From an uncultured Gemmiger sp. (GTDB taxonomy: Bacteria > Bacillota > Clostridia > Oscillospirales > Ruminococcaceae), in the NCBI GenBank assembly GCA_944386225.1, contig CALXAH010000015.1, forward strand, positions 1 through 64,000: DNA of 64,000 bases, given 5' to 3'. This document shows, piece by piece, positions 41,041 to 50,300 of the stretch (positions are counted from its first letter, which is position 1; each line of letters begins with the position of its first letter). Under the pieces are notes generated by a model, which worked only from the letters and a program-made list of their open reading frames with translations, was not told the DNA's origin and searched no databases. A program made the position numbers and the translations under genes.

Positions 41041-42846
41041 CTATTCGTCGGTTTCTTTTGGCGGCTCCACGGCGGGGATCAGCACCACCACCCGGGTGCC
41101 GGCGCCCGGCGTGCTCTCGCAGTACAGCCCATAGGGCGGGCCGTAGGCCAGATGCAGCCGCTCGTTGATGTTGCGCACACCATAGCCGCCCTTGGTGTTG
41201 GCGCTGGAGGCGTCCGCCGCAAAGTTGGCGGCCAGGGTGGCGGCGTCCATGCCCACCCCGTCGTCCTCCACCAGAATGCGCAGCCCCTCCTCGCAGCGGC
41301 GCACCGACACCCGCACGGTGCCAGTCTTGTCCGGCTTTTCAAAGATTCCGTGGATGATGGCGTTTTCGATAATGGGCTGCAGCACGATCTTGATTACCAG
41401 ATACTGCTCGGTGCCCGGTTCCACATCCCATACCACCTGCACCCGGTTCTCGAACCGCATGTTCTGAATCTCCACATACAGCCGCACGTGGCGCAGCTCG
41501 TCCGCCAGCGGGATGACCTCCCGTCCGCGGCTCAGGGAAAGCCGGTAGAACTGGGCCAGCGCATTGACCATCCGGCTGATCTGGGGCACATGATGGGCAA
41601 TGGCGGTGCAGTTGATCAGATCCAGCGAGTTATACAGGAAATGCGGGTTAATCTGCGCCTGCAGGGCTTTCAGTTCCAGCGCCTTGATCTGCTGGCCCTG
41701 TTCCAGCTTTTCGTCCATCAGGGTATCGATGCGGGTCATCATGTTGCTGAAGCTTCGCATCAGCTGCCCGATCTCGTCCTGTCCCTGCGGCTCCACCCGG
41801 GCGGATACGTCGCCGTGTTCCACCGCCTGCATGGTGTCGTTCAGACGCAGCAGCCGCCGCACCATCGACTGGCTCAGCAGATAGGCCAGCAGGTAGGCGG
41901 CACCAGCCAGCAGAATCACCACCGCCAGCATTTCCAGCTGCAGTTCCCGGCTGGTGTGGAAGATATCGTCATGAGGCAGGGCAACGGCCAGCGTCCAGCC
42001 GCAGTTCTCCAGCTGAACATAGCGGGTGTGGTACTTGCGCCTTCCCGCCGACAGGTCGTTCCAGCTGCCGGCCGGCTGTTCGCCGTTTTCCGGCGCCAGG
42101 CTGTCGGCCAGTTCCTGTGCCTGGTCGGAGGAGCCGGTCAGCACCTGATTCCCGTTCAGAAGAAATACCATGCCGTTCTGGGTGATGGTGCTGCGGTTCA
42201 CCGCCGCGTCCACCCGGTCGGCGGCAATGTCGATCCGCAGAACGGCCAGCGGATCCTGCACATGGCTGGGATCGTAGATCACCCGCATCAGCGCGTACCA
42301 GTCCTGCTCCCCGGCGGGCTGGTCGGAAAAATCCGACGGGGCAAACCAGTGGGCGGAAGCCCCGTCCTGAAAGGCCGCCAGCCACTGGCTGCCGGCGGCG
42401 GAACTCAGCGACACAATGTCGGCCGAGTTGGTGTACAGGTAATCGTTACTCACATACAGCCGGATACGGTCCACGCCGGACATGGAGCGCAGATAGGAGA
42501 AGGTGGTGGAGATCCGGTCCCGGTCCTGCAGCCGCTGGATGTAGGAGGTATTGGCCGGATCGCTGGCCGCCAGGGCATACAGGGAGGAATCCATGGTCAG
42601 GATATCCGCCACCTGGGGCAGCCGGTCAAACAGATCCTCCACGGCGATGTGGGTGCCCTCAAAGGCCTTTTCCGCAGCGGAGAAGGTCTGTTCCTCAATC
42701 ACGGTGTTGATCCGCTGAAAGGCATACAGGGTGAATACGCCCAGCGGCAGCACCAGCAGCAGAAAAAAGATCACCAGCAATTTGCCCCGCAGCTTGGCAT
42801 CCAGCAGCAGCGAGCGCCCCCAGGCGTAGAGTTTACTCTTCTTCAT
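41041..42846 (-). CDS. Sensor histidine kinase (YesM family) of the glycan locus
   Basis: The 601-residue kinase has a TM helix at about 20-42, an extracellular sensor domain (about 45-290), a second TM at about 300-320, HAMP, then phospho-acceptor His in QINPHFLYNSLDL. The N box is LQPIIENAIIHG and the G boxes are VEDDGVGM and GGYGVRNINERL. It is encoded with its response regulator (14-base overlap), divergent from the Lpl-type transporter, so it likely senses the extracellular glycan fragment or the loaded binding protein. Confidence 0.93.
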   Translation of the reverse strand: MKKSKLYAWGRSLLLDAKLRGKLLVIFFLLLVLPLGVFTLYAFQRINTVIEEQTFSAAEKAFEGTHIAVEDLFDRLPQVADILTMDSSLYALAASDPANTSYIQRLQDRDRISTTFSYLRSMSGVDRIRLYVSNDYLYTNSADIVSLSSAAGSQWLAAFQDGASAHWFAPSDFSDQPAGEQDWYALMRVIYDPSHVQDPLAVLRIDIAADRVDAAVNRSTITQNGMVFLLNGNQVLTGSSDQAQELADSLAPENGEQPAGSWNDLSAGRRKYHTRYVQLENCGWTLAVALPHDDIFHTSRELQLEMLAVVILLAGAAYLLAYLLSQSMVRRLLRLNDTMQAVEHGDVSARVEPQGQDEIGQLMRSFSNMMTRIDTLMDEKLEQGQQIKALELKALQAQINPHFLYNSLDLINCTAIAHHVPQISRMVNALAQFYRLSLSRGREVIPLADELRHVRLYVEIQNMRFENRVQVVWDVEPGTEQYLVIKIVLQPIIENAIIHGIFEKPDKTGTVRVSVRRCEEGLRILVEDDGVGMDAATLAANFAADASSANTKGGYGVRNINERLHLAYGPPYGLYCESTPGAGTRVVVLIPAVEPPKETDE

Positions 42847-43945
42847 AGCCGTTATGATTCTCCCGGTAGAGTTTGGGCGGGATGCCCACTTCCTTGGTGA
42901 ACAGCTTTACAAAATACTTGCCGTCGACGTAGCCCACCGCGTGGGCAACCTCGTACAGCTTCCGGGACGGGTCGGCCAGCAGCTGCTTGGCCCGGTTCAT
43001 CCGCAGTTCGGTAAGTTTCTGGTTGATGGTGCGGCCGCAGTTCTTCTTGTAGGCGTTGCATAAGTAGGTGTGCACGAAGCCCAGATCCGAAGCCATGGAC
43101 TGCACCGTCAGGGTACTGTCCGCATAGTGGGCGGCCAGATATCCGTCCACACGGGTCACAATGTCCTGGGCGTTGGACTCCACTGCCTGGAAATAGGTCT
43201 GTATCGCGGCGGACAGGGTCTCCCACAACTGCCGCAGGGTAGGCTGTTTGGCGGCGGTGTAAAGCAGGTAATCCCCCTGTTCGGTCACGGCGGTGATATG
43301 GCGGCTTTCCGCGGCGGCCAGCAGCGCAAACACGATCTGGCAGTACAGGTTGCGGATCACCTCCGGCGGGGTGGCCTCGCACCGGCGGATCTCCCGGTAG
43401 ATCTCCCCCAGCAGATCCATGGTTTCGCTGCGGCGCTTGTGCCGGATGCGGTTGCTCAGTTCGGAGAATACCGATTTGTCAAACACATATACCTGCCCGT
43501 TGACCGGCAGGGAAAAATCCCCGTCCTCGCCCCGGTAGAACACCAGGTTTGGATCAGGCCGGGCGTGGGCCTCCAGTTCCGCGGTCACCTCCCGCAGCAC
43601 GGCGGTCAGTTCCTCCAGATCAATGGGCTTTTCCACATAGCTGGCGGCCTTCAGCTTGATGGCGCCTTTCAGATACTCCTTGTCGGTATACCCGCTGAGG
43701 AAAATAAACTGACAGTCCGGATACAGCTCCCGCACCGCCGCGGCCAGTTCCAGCCCGTTCATGCGGGGCATCTTCACATCGCTGATCACAATGTCCGGCC
43801 GGTGCTGCCGGGCCAGCTCCAGCGCCTGGGCGCCGTCCTCGGCTTCCTCTATCCGGTCTACCCGCAGCTCTTCCCAGGGCAGGTACTCCCGCAGGATCTC
43901 CCGGGGCATCTTTTCGTCGTCCACCACAAGCACCGAAAAGCGCAT
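42833..43945 (-). CDS. AraC-type response regulator (YesN family) of the glycan locus
   Basis: The 370-residue protein has a receiver domain with Asp9/Asp10 and phospho-acceptor Asp55 (ISDVKMPRMNG), a Lys in YVEKPIDLEEL, and a C-terminal AraC domain (LGFVHTYLCNAYKKNCG and YEVAHAVGYVDGKYFVKLFTKE). It is the first gene of its operon, under a clear promoter, and is divergent from the ABC transporter genes it presumably activates. It is shorter than the homologue at 3522 because the linker is reduced. Confidence 0.93.
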   Translation of the reverse strand: MRFSVLVVDDEKMPREILREYLPWEELRVDRIEEAEDGAQALELARQHRPDIVISDVKMPRMNGLELAAAVRELYPDCQFIFLSGYTDKEYLKGAIKLKAASYVEKPIDLEELTAVLREVTAELEAHARPDPNLVFYRGEDGDFSLPVNGQVYVFDKSVFSELSNRIRHKRRSETMDLLGEIYREIRRCEATPPEVIRNLYCQIVFALLAAAESRHITAVTEQGDYLLYTAAKQPTLRQLWETLSAAIQTYFQAVESNAQDIVTRVDGYLAAHYADSTLTVQSMASDLGFVHTYLCNAYKKNCGRTINQKLTELRMNRAKQLLADPSRKLYEVAHAVGYVDGKYFVKLFTKEVGIPPKLYRENHNGYEEE

Positions 43946-43986
43946 TTCGGCAGCCTCCCTTCCGTGGATTTGTGCATTTCATATAT

Positions 43987-44015
43987 AATATATACTAAAA
44001 TTATGCGTGTCTCAA
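43987..44015 (-). promoter_or_regulatory. Promoter of the response regulator/kinase operon
   Basis: Minus strand TTGAGA (44010-44015), a 17-base spacer and TATATT (43987-43992), about 42 bases before the start codon. Confidence 0.7.
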
Positions 44016-44087
44016 TGGAATTTGGTGCAAAAGAGTTGATTTTTGCGAAACAGCATAATTTTTCCCTCTTTTCATAATTGGCTCCCG

Positions 44088-44116
44088 TTGTTTTGCAAAT
44101 CCCGGTCTGGTACCAT
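44088..44116 (+). promoter_or_regulatory. Promoter of the Lpl-type transporter operon
   Basis: TTGTTT (44088-44093), a 17-base spacer and TACCAT (44111-44116). The weak hexamers fit a promoter needing activation by the AraC regulator encoded next door. Confidence 0.5.
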
Positions 44117-44159
44117 GGAGATGGACAAAGAACCGTACCAAACAAGGAGGATGAAGACC

Positions 44160-45083
44160 GTGAAACGGCAAAACGCCTTACTCCGGGATCTGCGTGAGAA
44201 CCGCGTCAAGTGGCTGATGCTGCTTCCGGCGGCCATCGTAGTGATCCTGATGTGCTACATCCCGATGGGCGGCATCGTGCTCGCCTTCAAGGAGTACAAC
44301 TACCACGACGGCATCTTCGGCAGCCCCTGGGTGGCATTCGAGAACTTTGAATATTTCTTCCAGTCGGGCAAAGCCTGGAGCGTGACCCGCAACACCATCC
44401 TGTACAACCTGGCGTTTCTGCTTGTGAACACCTTCCTCCAGATCACCTGCGCGATCCTGCTCAGCGAGCTGGCAGGCAAGTGGTTCAAACGGATCACCCA
44501 GTCGGTGATGTTCTTCCCCTACTTTATTTCCTGGGTTGTGGTCGGGGCGTTCATCTACAACATGTTCAACTACGAGTTCGGCGCGGTCAACACCTTCCTG
44601 GAATCGCTGGGGCTCAACCCGGTGGACGTCTACTCCAACAAAGCGGTGTGGCCCTTCATCCTGATCGGGGTCAGCGCCTTCAAGAACGTGGGCTACGGCA
44701 CGGTAATGTACCTGGCCAGCATCATGAACATCGACGGGCAGCTTTACGAAGCCGCCGACCTGGACGGGGCCAACATGTGGCAGAAGATCCGCTACATCAC
44801 CCTGCCGGGCATCCGGCCCACCATCGTGATCCTGTTCCTGCTGGCCATCGGCACCATCATGAAGGGCGACTTCCAGATGTTCTGGCAGGTCACCGGCAAC
44901 AACCCCATGGTGCTGGAGGTCACCGACGTGATCGACACCTATGTGACCCGCTCCCTGCTGCAGCTGCAGGAATTCGGCATGACCAGCGCGGCGGGCCTGT
45001 ACCAGTCGGTGTTCTCGTTCCTGCTGGTGCTGCTGGCCAACAAGCTGGTAAAGAAGGTTGAGCCCGACTACGCACTGTTCTGA
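44160..45083 (+). CDS. Carbohydrate ABC permease, LplB type
   Basis: The 307-residue permease has six TM helices and a long basic N-terminus (MKRQNALLRDLRENRVKW), typical of the LplB/YtcP group. The ATPase-contact loop is YEAADLDGANMWQKIRYITLPG. GTG 44160 lies nine bases after AAGGAGG; the ATG that abuts that site at 44151 is too close. It works with the next permease and the lipoprotein. No ATPase is encoded here; these systems normally borrow a shared MsmX-like ATPase. Confidence 0.92.
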   Translation: MKRQNALLRDLRENRVKWLMLLPAAIVVILMCYIPMGGIVLAFKEYNYHDGIFGSPWVAFENFEYFFQSGKAWSVTRNTILYNLAFLLVNTFLQITCAILLSELAGKWFKRITQSVMFFPYFISWVVVGAFIYNMFNYEFGAVNTFLESLGLNPVDVYSNKAVWPFILIGVSAFKNVGYGTVMYLASIMNIDGQLYEAADLDGANMWQKIRYITLPGIRPTIVILFLLAIGTIMKGDFQMFWQVTGNNPMVLEVTDVIDTYVTRSLLQLQEFGMTSAAGLYQSVFSFLLVLLANKLVKKVEPDYALF

Positions 45084-45098
45084 TAAGGAGAGATCCCC

Positions 45099-46013
45099 AT
45101 GACAAAGGCAAACAAAATGCCCCGGAAACCGGTAGGGCGGGACAGGATCGTCTTTGACGTGCTGTCCCATGTGATCCTGGCCGTGCTGGCCGCCTGCTGC
45201 CTGCTGCCGTTTCTGCTGGTGCTGAGCGGTTCGTTCTCGGACCAGACCTCCATTCTGACCCACGGCTACCAGCTTATCCCCGAAACCTTCTCGCTGGCCG
45301 CCTACCAGACCCTGTTCAAAATCCCGGAAGACCTGCTGCGGGCCTACGGCGTGACCATCTTCGTCACGGTGGTCGGCACCCTGCTGGGGCTGTTCCTCAC
45401 CAGTATGGCCGCCTATGTGCTCTCCAGCCGGAACTTCCGCTACCGCTACCAGATGTCCTTCTTCTTCTATTTTACCTCCATCTTCGGCGGCGGTCTGGTT
45501 CCCTGGTACATCTTCAACACCAAATACCTGCATTTCCATAACAACATCATCGCGCTGATCCTGCCCATTCTGATCAACGTGACCTACCTGCTGATCCTGA
45601 AAAGCTATATGGCCGGTATTCCGGAAGCACTGTACGAATCCGCCCGGCTGGACGGCGCGGGAGACTTTACCATCTATCGCCGGGTGGCGATGCCGCTGTG
45701 CAAGGCCGGTCTGGCTACCGTGGGCCTGTTTATCGCGCTGAACTACTGGAACGACTGGTACGACGCCATGCTGTTCCTGGACGAAGGCCGCAGCGATCTG
45801 TATCCGCTGCAGTACTTCCTGAACAACATCCTCACCAAAGCGCAGGCGATCAGCGCGGCGGCTGCCCGCAGCGGTTTGCCCATGAGCGAGGTGCCCAGCG
45901 AACCCATGAAGCTGGCCATGACGGTGGTAGCCACCGGCCCCATCATTCTGCTGTATCCGTTCCTGCAGAAGTATTTCGTCAAGGGCGTCACCATCGGCGC
46001 CGTGAAAGGCTAA
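45099..46013 (+). CDS. Carbohydrate ABC permease, LplC type
   Basis: The 304-residue permease has six TM helices, LSHVILAVLAACCLLPFLLV as the first, and the contact loop YESARLDGAGDFTIYRRVAMP. The loop after helix 5 (NYWNDWYDAMLFLDE) is characteristic of the LplC/AraQ group. Starts 15 bases after the LplB-type gene with AAGGAGAG. It forms the transmembrane heterodimer with that permease. Confidence 0.93.
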   Translation: MTKANKMPRKPVGRDRIVFDVLSHVILAVLAACCLLPFLLVLSGSFSDQTSILTHGYQLIPETFSLAAYQTLFKIPEDLLRAYGVTIFVTVVGTLLGLFLTSMAAYVLSSRNFRYRYQMSFFFYFTSIFGGGLVPWYIFNTKYLHFHNNIIALILPILINVTYLLILKSYMAGIPEALYESARLDGAGDFTIYRRVAMPLCKAGLATVGLFIALNYWNDWYDAMLFLDEGRSDLYPLQYFLNNILTKAQAISAAAARSGLPMSEVPSEPMKLAMTVVATGPIILLYPFLQKYFVKGVTIGAVKG

Positions 46014-46071
46014 GGTAAGAAACCGCGCAGCTGGCGTGGTATGGTATAAGCAAAGAAAAGGAGGAACCCTC

Positions 46072-47655
46072 ATGAAAAAGACAGCGAAACTGCTGGCGCT
46101 CGTCCTGGCCCTGGTCCTGGTACTGAGTGCGTTCAGCGCCTGCGGTCAAACCGGTAGTTCCGGTTCCACCGCAGCCCCCTCGTCCGCCGGATCCGGCACA
46201 GCGTCCGGCCCCGACATCTCCAAGGAAGTCACCCTTACCATGTACCTGATCGGCGACCGTCCTGTGGACAACGATCTGGTGTTCGAAAAGATCAACGAGC
46301 GTCTGAAAGAAGAAATCAACGCTACCATCGACGTGAAGTTCATGAGCTGGAGCGAATATGAGCAGAAGTATCCGCTGATCTTCGCTTCCGGCGAGGACTG
46401 GGATATTATCTTCACCGCCGACTGGTGCTTCTACAACGCCCAGGCTACCAAGCAGGGCTTCTGGGAAATCACCCAGGAAGCGCTGGAAACCTACGCCCCC
46501 ATGAGCGCCGAGACCATGTACCCCGAAGCCTGGGAGCAGGCCAAGGTGGATGGCAAGGTCTACATGCTGCCCATGAACTACCAGGAACTGACCGCCTACG
46601 TCTGGATGGCCCGCGGCGACCTGATGGAGAAGTACGGCATCGAGTCCCTGGATACCTTTGAAGATGTGGAAGCCTATCTGCAGGCCATCGTGGACAACGA
46701 GCCGTCCATGATCCCGCTGGATGTGGGCTCCGACTACGACCGTCAGTTCGTGTTTGACCTGATGTGGAACGTGGAATCCAACGCCCGTGGCGATGACCGG
46801 TATGCGGTACTGCCTCCCAGCAATATGATCACCTGCGTGTGCGAGAGTGATCCCGAAGCCAAGGTAATGAGCACCCTGGATACCGACATTTTCCTGGACG
46901 TGCTGAACCATGTGAAGGATTGGAAGGATCGCGGCTTCTGGAGCAAGAACGCGGTGGTCAACACCCAGAACAACACCGAGAGCTTCCAGGCCGGCAAGTC
47001 CGCCCTGGCCCTGATGAACATCAACACCGCCAAGAGCCTGTACGCGACCCTGCAGGCCGAGCATCCCGAGTGGGACGTGCAGGTCTTTGACGCCATGAAC
47101 GGCGCGCCTGCCACCATCCAGTCCTACCTGGCCAACGGCATGAGCATCTTCTCCAAGTCCAAGAATCCGGAACGTGCCCTGATGGCGCTGGATTATCTGC
47201 GCAACGATCAGATCTGCAACGACCTGTTCTGCTACGGTATTGAAGGCGTGCACTGGGAAGCCGTGGGCGACCATGGTCTGAAGTCCCTGCCTGACAGCAC
47301 CAACTACGCCTACGACAGCAACTGCAACTGGGGCGTCCGCAACGACGCTACCTGGCGCACGGTAGAAGGCGGCATCCCCAACCAGGATGAACTGGTGGAG
47401 AACTGGAAGACCAACGCCCGCAGCGGCCATTATCTGACCTTCGTGTTTGATGATTCCGAAGTCAAGAACGAGGTTGCCGCGGTCAGCGAGATCTATAACT
47501 CCGATTACAAGCTGCTGCAGCTGGGCTTCACCGATGATCCGGAAGGCGACATGCAGAAGCTGCGGGATAAGCTGCAGGCGGCCGGCGTGGAAAAACTGCA
47601 AGAGGCATTCCAGGCACAGGTGCTTGCCTTTAACGAAAGCCACCCCGCCGAATAA
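46072..47655 (+). CDS. Extracellular solute-binding lipoprotein, LplA type
   Basis: The 527-residue lipoprotein has a signal ending LSAFSAC (lipobox Cys about residue 24), then a Ser/Gly-rich linker and a family 1 solute-binding fold (SWSEYEQKYPLIFASGEDWDIIFTAD in the first lobe; aromatic residues in YNLF/W-rich segments). LplA-type proteins bind oligosaccharides. ATG 46072 has AAGGAGG six bases upstream; an earlier in-frame start runs through that site. A terminator hairpin after the stop separates it from the downstream enzymes and probably boosts its relative level. Confidence 0.92.
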   Translation: MKKTAKLLALVLALVLVLSAFSACGQTGSSGSTAAPSSAGSGTASGPDISKEVTLTMYLIGDRPVDNDLVFEKINERLKEEINATIDVKFMSWSEYEQKYPLIFASGEDWDIIFTADWCFYNAQATKQGFWEITQEALETYAPMSAETMYPEAWEQAKVDGKVYMLPMNYQELTAYVWMARGDLMEKYGIESLDTFEDVEAYLQAIVDNEPSMIPLDVGSDYDRQFVFDLMWNVESNARGDDRYAVLPPSNMITCVCESDPEAKVMSTLDTDIFLDVLNHVKDWKDRGFWSKNAVVNTQNNTESFQAGKSALALMNINTAKSLYATLQAEHPEWDVQVFDAMNGAPATIQSYLANGMSIFSKSKNPERALMALDYLRNDQICNDLFCYGIEGVHWEAVGDHGLKSLPDSTNYAYDSNCNWGVRNDATWRTVEGGIPNQDELVENWKTNARSGHYLTFVFDDSEVKNEVAAVSEIYNSDYKLLQLGFTDDPEGDMQKLRDKLQAAGVEKLQEAFQAQVLAFNESHPAE

Positions 47656-47670
47656 TCCATCATAACGCGC

Positions 47671-47716
47671 AGGGCGGAACTTCCTCCGTATAGGGCTGGG
47701 GTTCTGCCCTTTTTTG
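47671..47716 (+). terminator. Terminator after the binding-protein gene
   Basis: AGGGCGGAAC (47671-47680) pairs with GTTCTGCCCT (47701-47710) with one mismatch and is followed by six Ts. It likely allows some read-through into the hydrolase genes. Confidence 0.75.
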
Positions 47717-47743
47717 ATTCTGCCGACCGGCAAAGGAGCGACT

Positions 47744-50272
47744 ATGAAAAAGTACAGGATACTCAGCGGCCTGCTGGCCGTCTTGTTCGCCGTGACTGTT
47801 CTGCCCGCCGCTGCCCCTGCCCGGGCACTGGGCCCCTCGGCGGTCACCGTCACCGTGGACGGTTCCAGTGCCCGGCCCCTCACCGGCGCCCGCCGCGTGG
47901 GGGTCAATATCGAGATGTCCATTACCAGTGATGAGATGTGGGCTGCCGACGGAAACTGGATGGAACAGACACTGGCAGCCGGTTCTCTGAGCATGATGCG
48001 CTGGGGCTATGATGCCTGGGCCTTCAACTGGGAAACCGAGCAGCCTCTTTCGCCCGCCCGCTACTGGGGTGGCCTGAACACCCACGACGCGGCCGGAACC
48101 TTCGGCCTGCGGGAATTCATCGCGTTCTGCAAGGAATACTCGGTAGTTCCTTTTGTGATGATCCCGCTGGAATCCCTGGATACTTTCGGCGGCGAGGCCA
48201 CCCTGCAGCAGATCCAGGATCTGACCGCCTCCATGGCCCGGTACATCGCCAATCAGGGTATTGAACTGTGTTATTTTGACATGGGCAATGAGGTGTGGAA
48301 CCACGGCGCGGACGGGATCGCCAACGCCCGGTATCTGGGCGGACTGTACCCGGAATTCCAGCGCATTGTCAAGGAAGCCAATCCTAATTTCCGGCTGGTG
48401 CTGCAGCGCGCGCCGGAGAATATCCTCTGGAACCGCTGGAACGACACCCTGGTGGAGGCCACCGGCGGGGCGTTCGACGCTTACGACGACCACCGGTATG
48501 CCTTCTACGGCTGGAACAAATATTTTGACAAGAACGGCGACGACATCCTGACCCCCGGCAAACCCATTGAGGGCAAAGAAGCCATCCTGGGAGAATGCAA
48601 CATCGGCTGGACCCCTGTTCAGGACAACTGGAACGCCGGCCATGTGCGGGATCTGGGCGGCGGTATGGCCCTGCTCAACGCGCTGCTGGATATGGTCAAC
48701 CGGGAACAGTATTCCCAGATTCTCACCTGGCCCTCCCAGTGGCCCAGCAAAGCATCCATTGTCAACGACGGTATGGATAAGGGATTTGGCTGGTTCGATC
48801 TGGATGCCTGGTACCTGACCGGGGACACCCGGCGGTTTACCGGCCCGGTGCTGGCCCACCGCATCCTGAACCAGAACGTGCTGGAAAACAAGCTGGACGC
48901 GTCCAGCACCGCCCCCACTGTGCGGGTGTTCAGCTATGAGAACACCGCCGCCAACGACCTCCGGGTCATCGTCATCAACAAATGGGATCCCGCCACCCTG
49001 ACCCTGCAGGTGCCTGACCGGTATACCATGGCCGACGCCATGGTGCTGCGGGGAGAAAGCGTCTGGGATACCACCCCCGACTATGTGAGCCATCTGGGCG
49101 CGGGCGTGGCAGTCAGCGGCGGCGTGCTGCAGGATGCCATTCCCGGTGAGTGTGTGGTGGTCTACCACTTCAGCACGGAATCCTCTGCCACGGTACCGGC
49201 CGCTCCGGTGCCGACCGCCCCCGCTGCCAATGCCGAGGGCAGCACCGCCCAGACCTTCCGCTGGCAGGCTGTGTCCGGTGCGCAAAACTACCATCTGGTG
49301 GTTTCCGCCAACCCGGATCTGTCCGACCCGGTCATCGATACCTATACCGGCCCCAATACGCTGTATCAGGCTTCCCGGGATCTGCCCGAAGCCGCCGTTC
49401 TGTACTGGACCGTAAGCGCGGTGAACGCCGCCGGCGAAACCGCGGCCCCGGTGCAGTCCTTCCGGACCCCGGGCCTGGAAGCCGCCCGCGTGCTGACGGT
49501 CAATGAGGACTCCGACAAGATCGCCCGCAGCGGCGGCTGGAACCTGCAGCGCTCGGAAAAAAGCTATCAGGGCAACGATATGTCCGCCGAGGGGGCAGGG
49601 GAGTACGCGGAGTTCACCTTCACCGGCACCCAGGCCCGGATCCTGGGCATCCGGGGGGAATGGTGCGGTCTGGCCCAGGTGAGCGTGGACGGCGGCGCCC
49701 CGGTCGCGGTGGATACCTACAGCGCCCGGCGGCAGGATCAGGCCGTGCTGTTTGACACCGGCGAACTGGCGCCGGGTCAGCATACGGTGCTGCTGCAGGT
49801 CATGGGGCAGAAGAACGACAGTTCGACCGGCTGCTGGATCGAGTTTGACGCGGTACAGGTGCTGGACAGCGCGGGCAACGACCCCAGGATGGATACCACC
49901 GTCTGGAATGAGGACGACGCCCGTGTCAGCCGCTTTTCCGTCTGGACCCACCAGACGGTGGAGGGCTGCTACCACAACGACGATCTGTCCAGCAACACCT
50001 GGAAAGCCCATGCGGAGTTCACCTTTACCGGCACCAACGCGGTGCTGCGGGGGCTGAAAGCGCCCTGGTGCGGCACAGCGGACATCTCGGTGGACGGCAC
50101 CGTGGTGGCCACGGTGGATACCTACGCGCCCCAGCAGGAGAACCAGGCAGTCTGGTACGATACCGGCGAACTGCCCTACGGCGCCCACACCATCCGCATC
50201 ACCGTGAACGGGGCCAAAAACGACGCCTCCCAGGGCAAATGGGTGGAATGGGACACCGTCACCTGGCGGTAA
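47744..50272 (+). CDS. Secreted clan-A glycoside hydrolase with two C-terminal carbohydrate-binding-like modules
   Basis: The 842-residue secreted protein has a signal peptide (cleavage near APARA, about residue 28). A TIM-barrel catalytic domain of about 30-470 has the clan-A acid/base Glu183 in DMGNEVWN and the presumed nucleophile Glu284 in LGECNIGW. A beta-sandwich extension follows, then an Fn3-like segment (about 490-580), and two repeated modules at about 585-708 and 720-842. The barrel is closest in style to GH39/GH51/arabinofuranosidase-like enzymes, but I cannot assign a family. Start ATG 47744 with AAAGGAG. It presumably attacks the glycan whose fragments the adjacent transporter imports. 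Confidence 0.75.
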   Translation: MKKYRILSGLLAVLFAVTVLPAAAPARALGPSAVTVTVDGSSARPLTGARRVGVNIEMSITSDEMWAADGNWMEQTLAAGSLSMMRWGYDAWAFNWETEQPLSPARYWGGLNTHDAAGTFGLREFIAFCKEYSVVPFVMIPLESLDTFGGEATLQQIQDLTASMARYIANQGIELCYFDMGNEVWNHGADGIANARYLGGLYPEFQRIVKEANPNFRLVLQRAPENILWNRWNDTLVEATGGAFDAYDDHRYAFYGWNKYFDKNGDDILTPGKPIEGKEAILGECNIGWTPVQDNWNAGHVRDLGGGMALLNALLDMVNREQYSQILTWPSQWPSKASIVNDGMDKGFGWFDLDAWYLTGDTRRFTGPVLAHRILNQNVLENKLDASSTAPTVRVFSYENTAANDLRVIVINKWDPATLTLQVPDRYTMADAMVLRGESVWDTTPDYVSHLGAGVAVSGGVLQDAIPGECVVVYHFSTESSATVPAAPVPTAPAANAEGSTAQTFRWQAVSGAQNYHLVVSANPDLSDPVIDTYTGPNTLYQASRDLPEAAVLYWTVSAVNAAGETAAPVQSFRTPGLEAARVLTVNEDSDKIARSGGWNLQRSEKSYQGNDMSAEGAGEYAEFTFTGTQARILGIRGEWCGLAQVSVDGGAPVAVDTYSARRQDQAVLFDTGELAPGQHTVLLQVMGQKNDSSTGCWIEFDAVQVLDSAGNDPRMDTTVWNEDDARVSRFSVWTHQTVEGCYHNDDLSSNTWKAHAEFTFTGTNAVLRGLKAPWCGTADISVDGTVVATVDTYAPQQENQAVWYDTGELPYGAHTIRITVNGAKNDASQGKWVEWDTVTWR
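49496..50272 (+). repeat. Two tandem protein modules in the secreted hydrolase
   Basis: Residues 585-708 and 720-842 of the preceding gene align: NEDSDKIARSGGW versus NEDDARVSRFSVW, AEFTFTGTQARILG versus AEFTFTGTNAVLRG, and FDTGELAPGQHTV versus YDTGELPYGAHTI. They resemble CBM/NPCBM-like beta-sandwich modules. They are divergent duplicates, not a recent copy. Confidence 0.8.
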
Positions 50273-50300
50273 ACCTTTCCGCCGCACAAAGGAGAATGCT

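Noticed and set aside
47660..50287. Minus-strand open frame of about 875 codons opposite the secreted hydrolase.
   Set aside because: Composition is biased toward His, Gly and Val with no recognisable domain; the opposite strand has a signal peptide, active-site motifs and a ribosome site.
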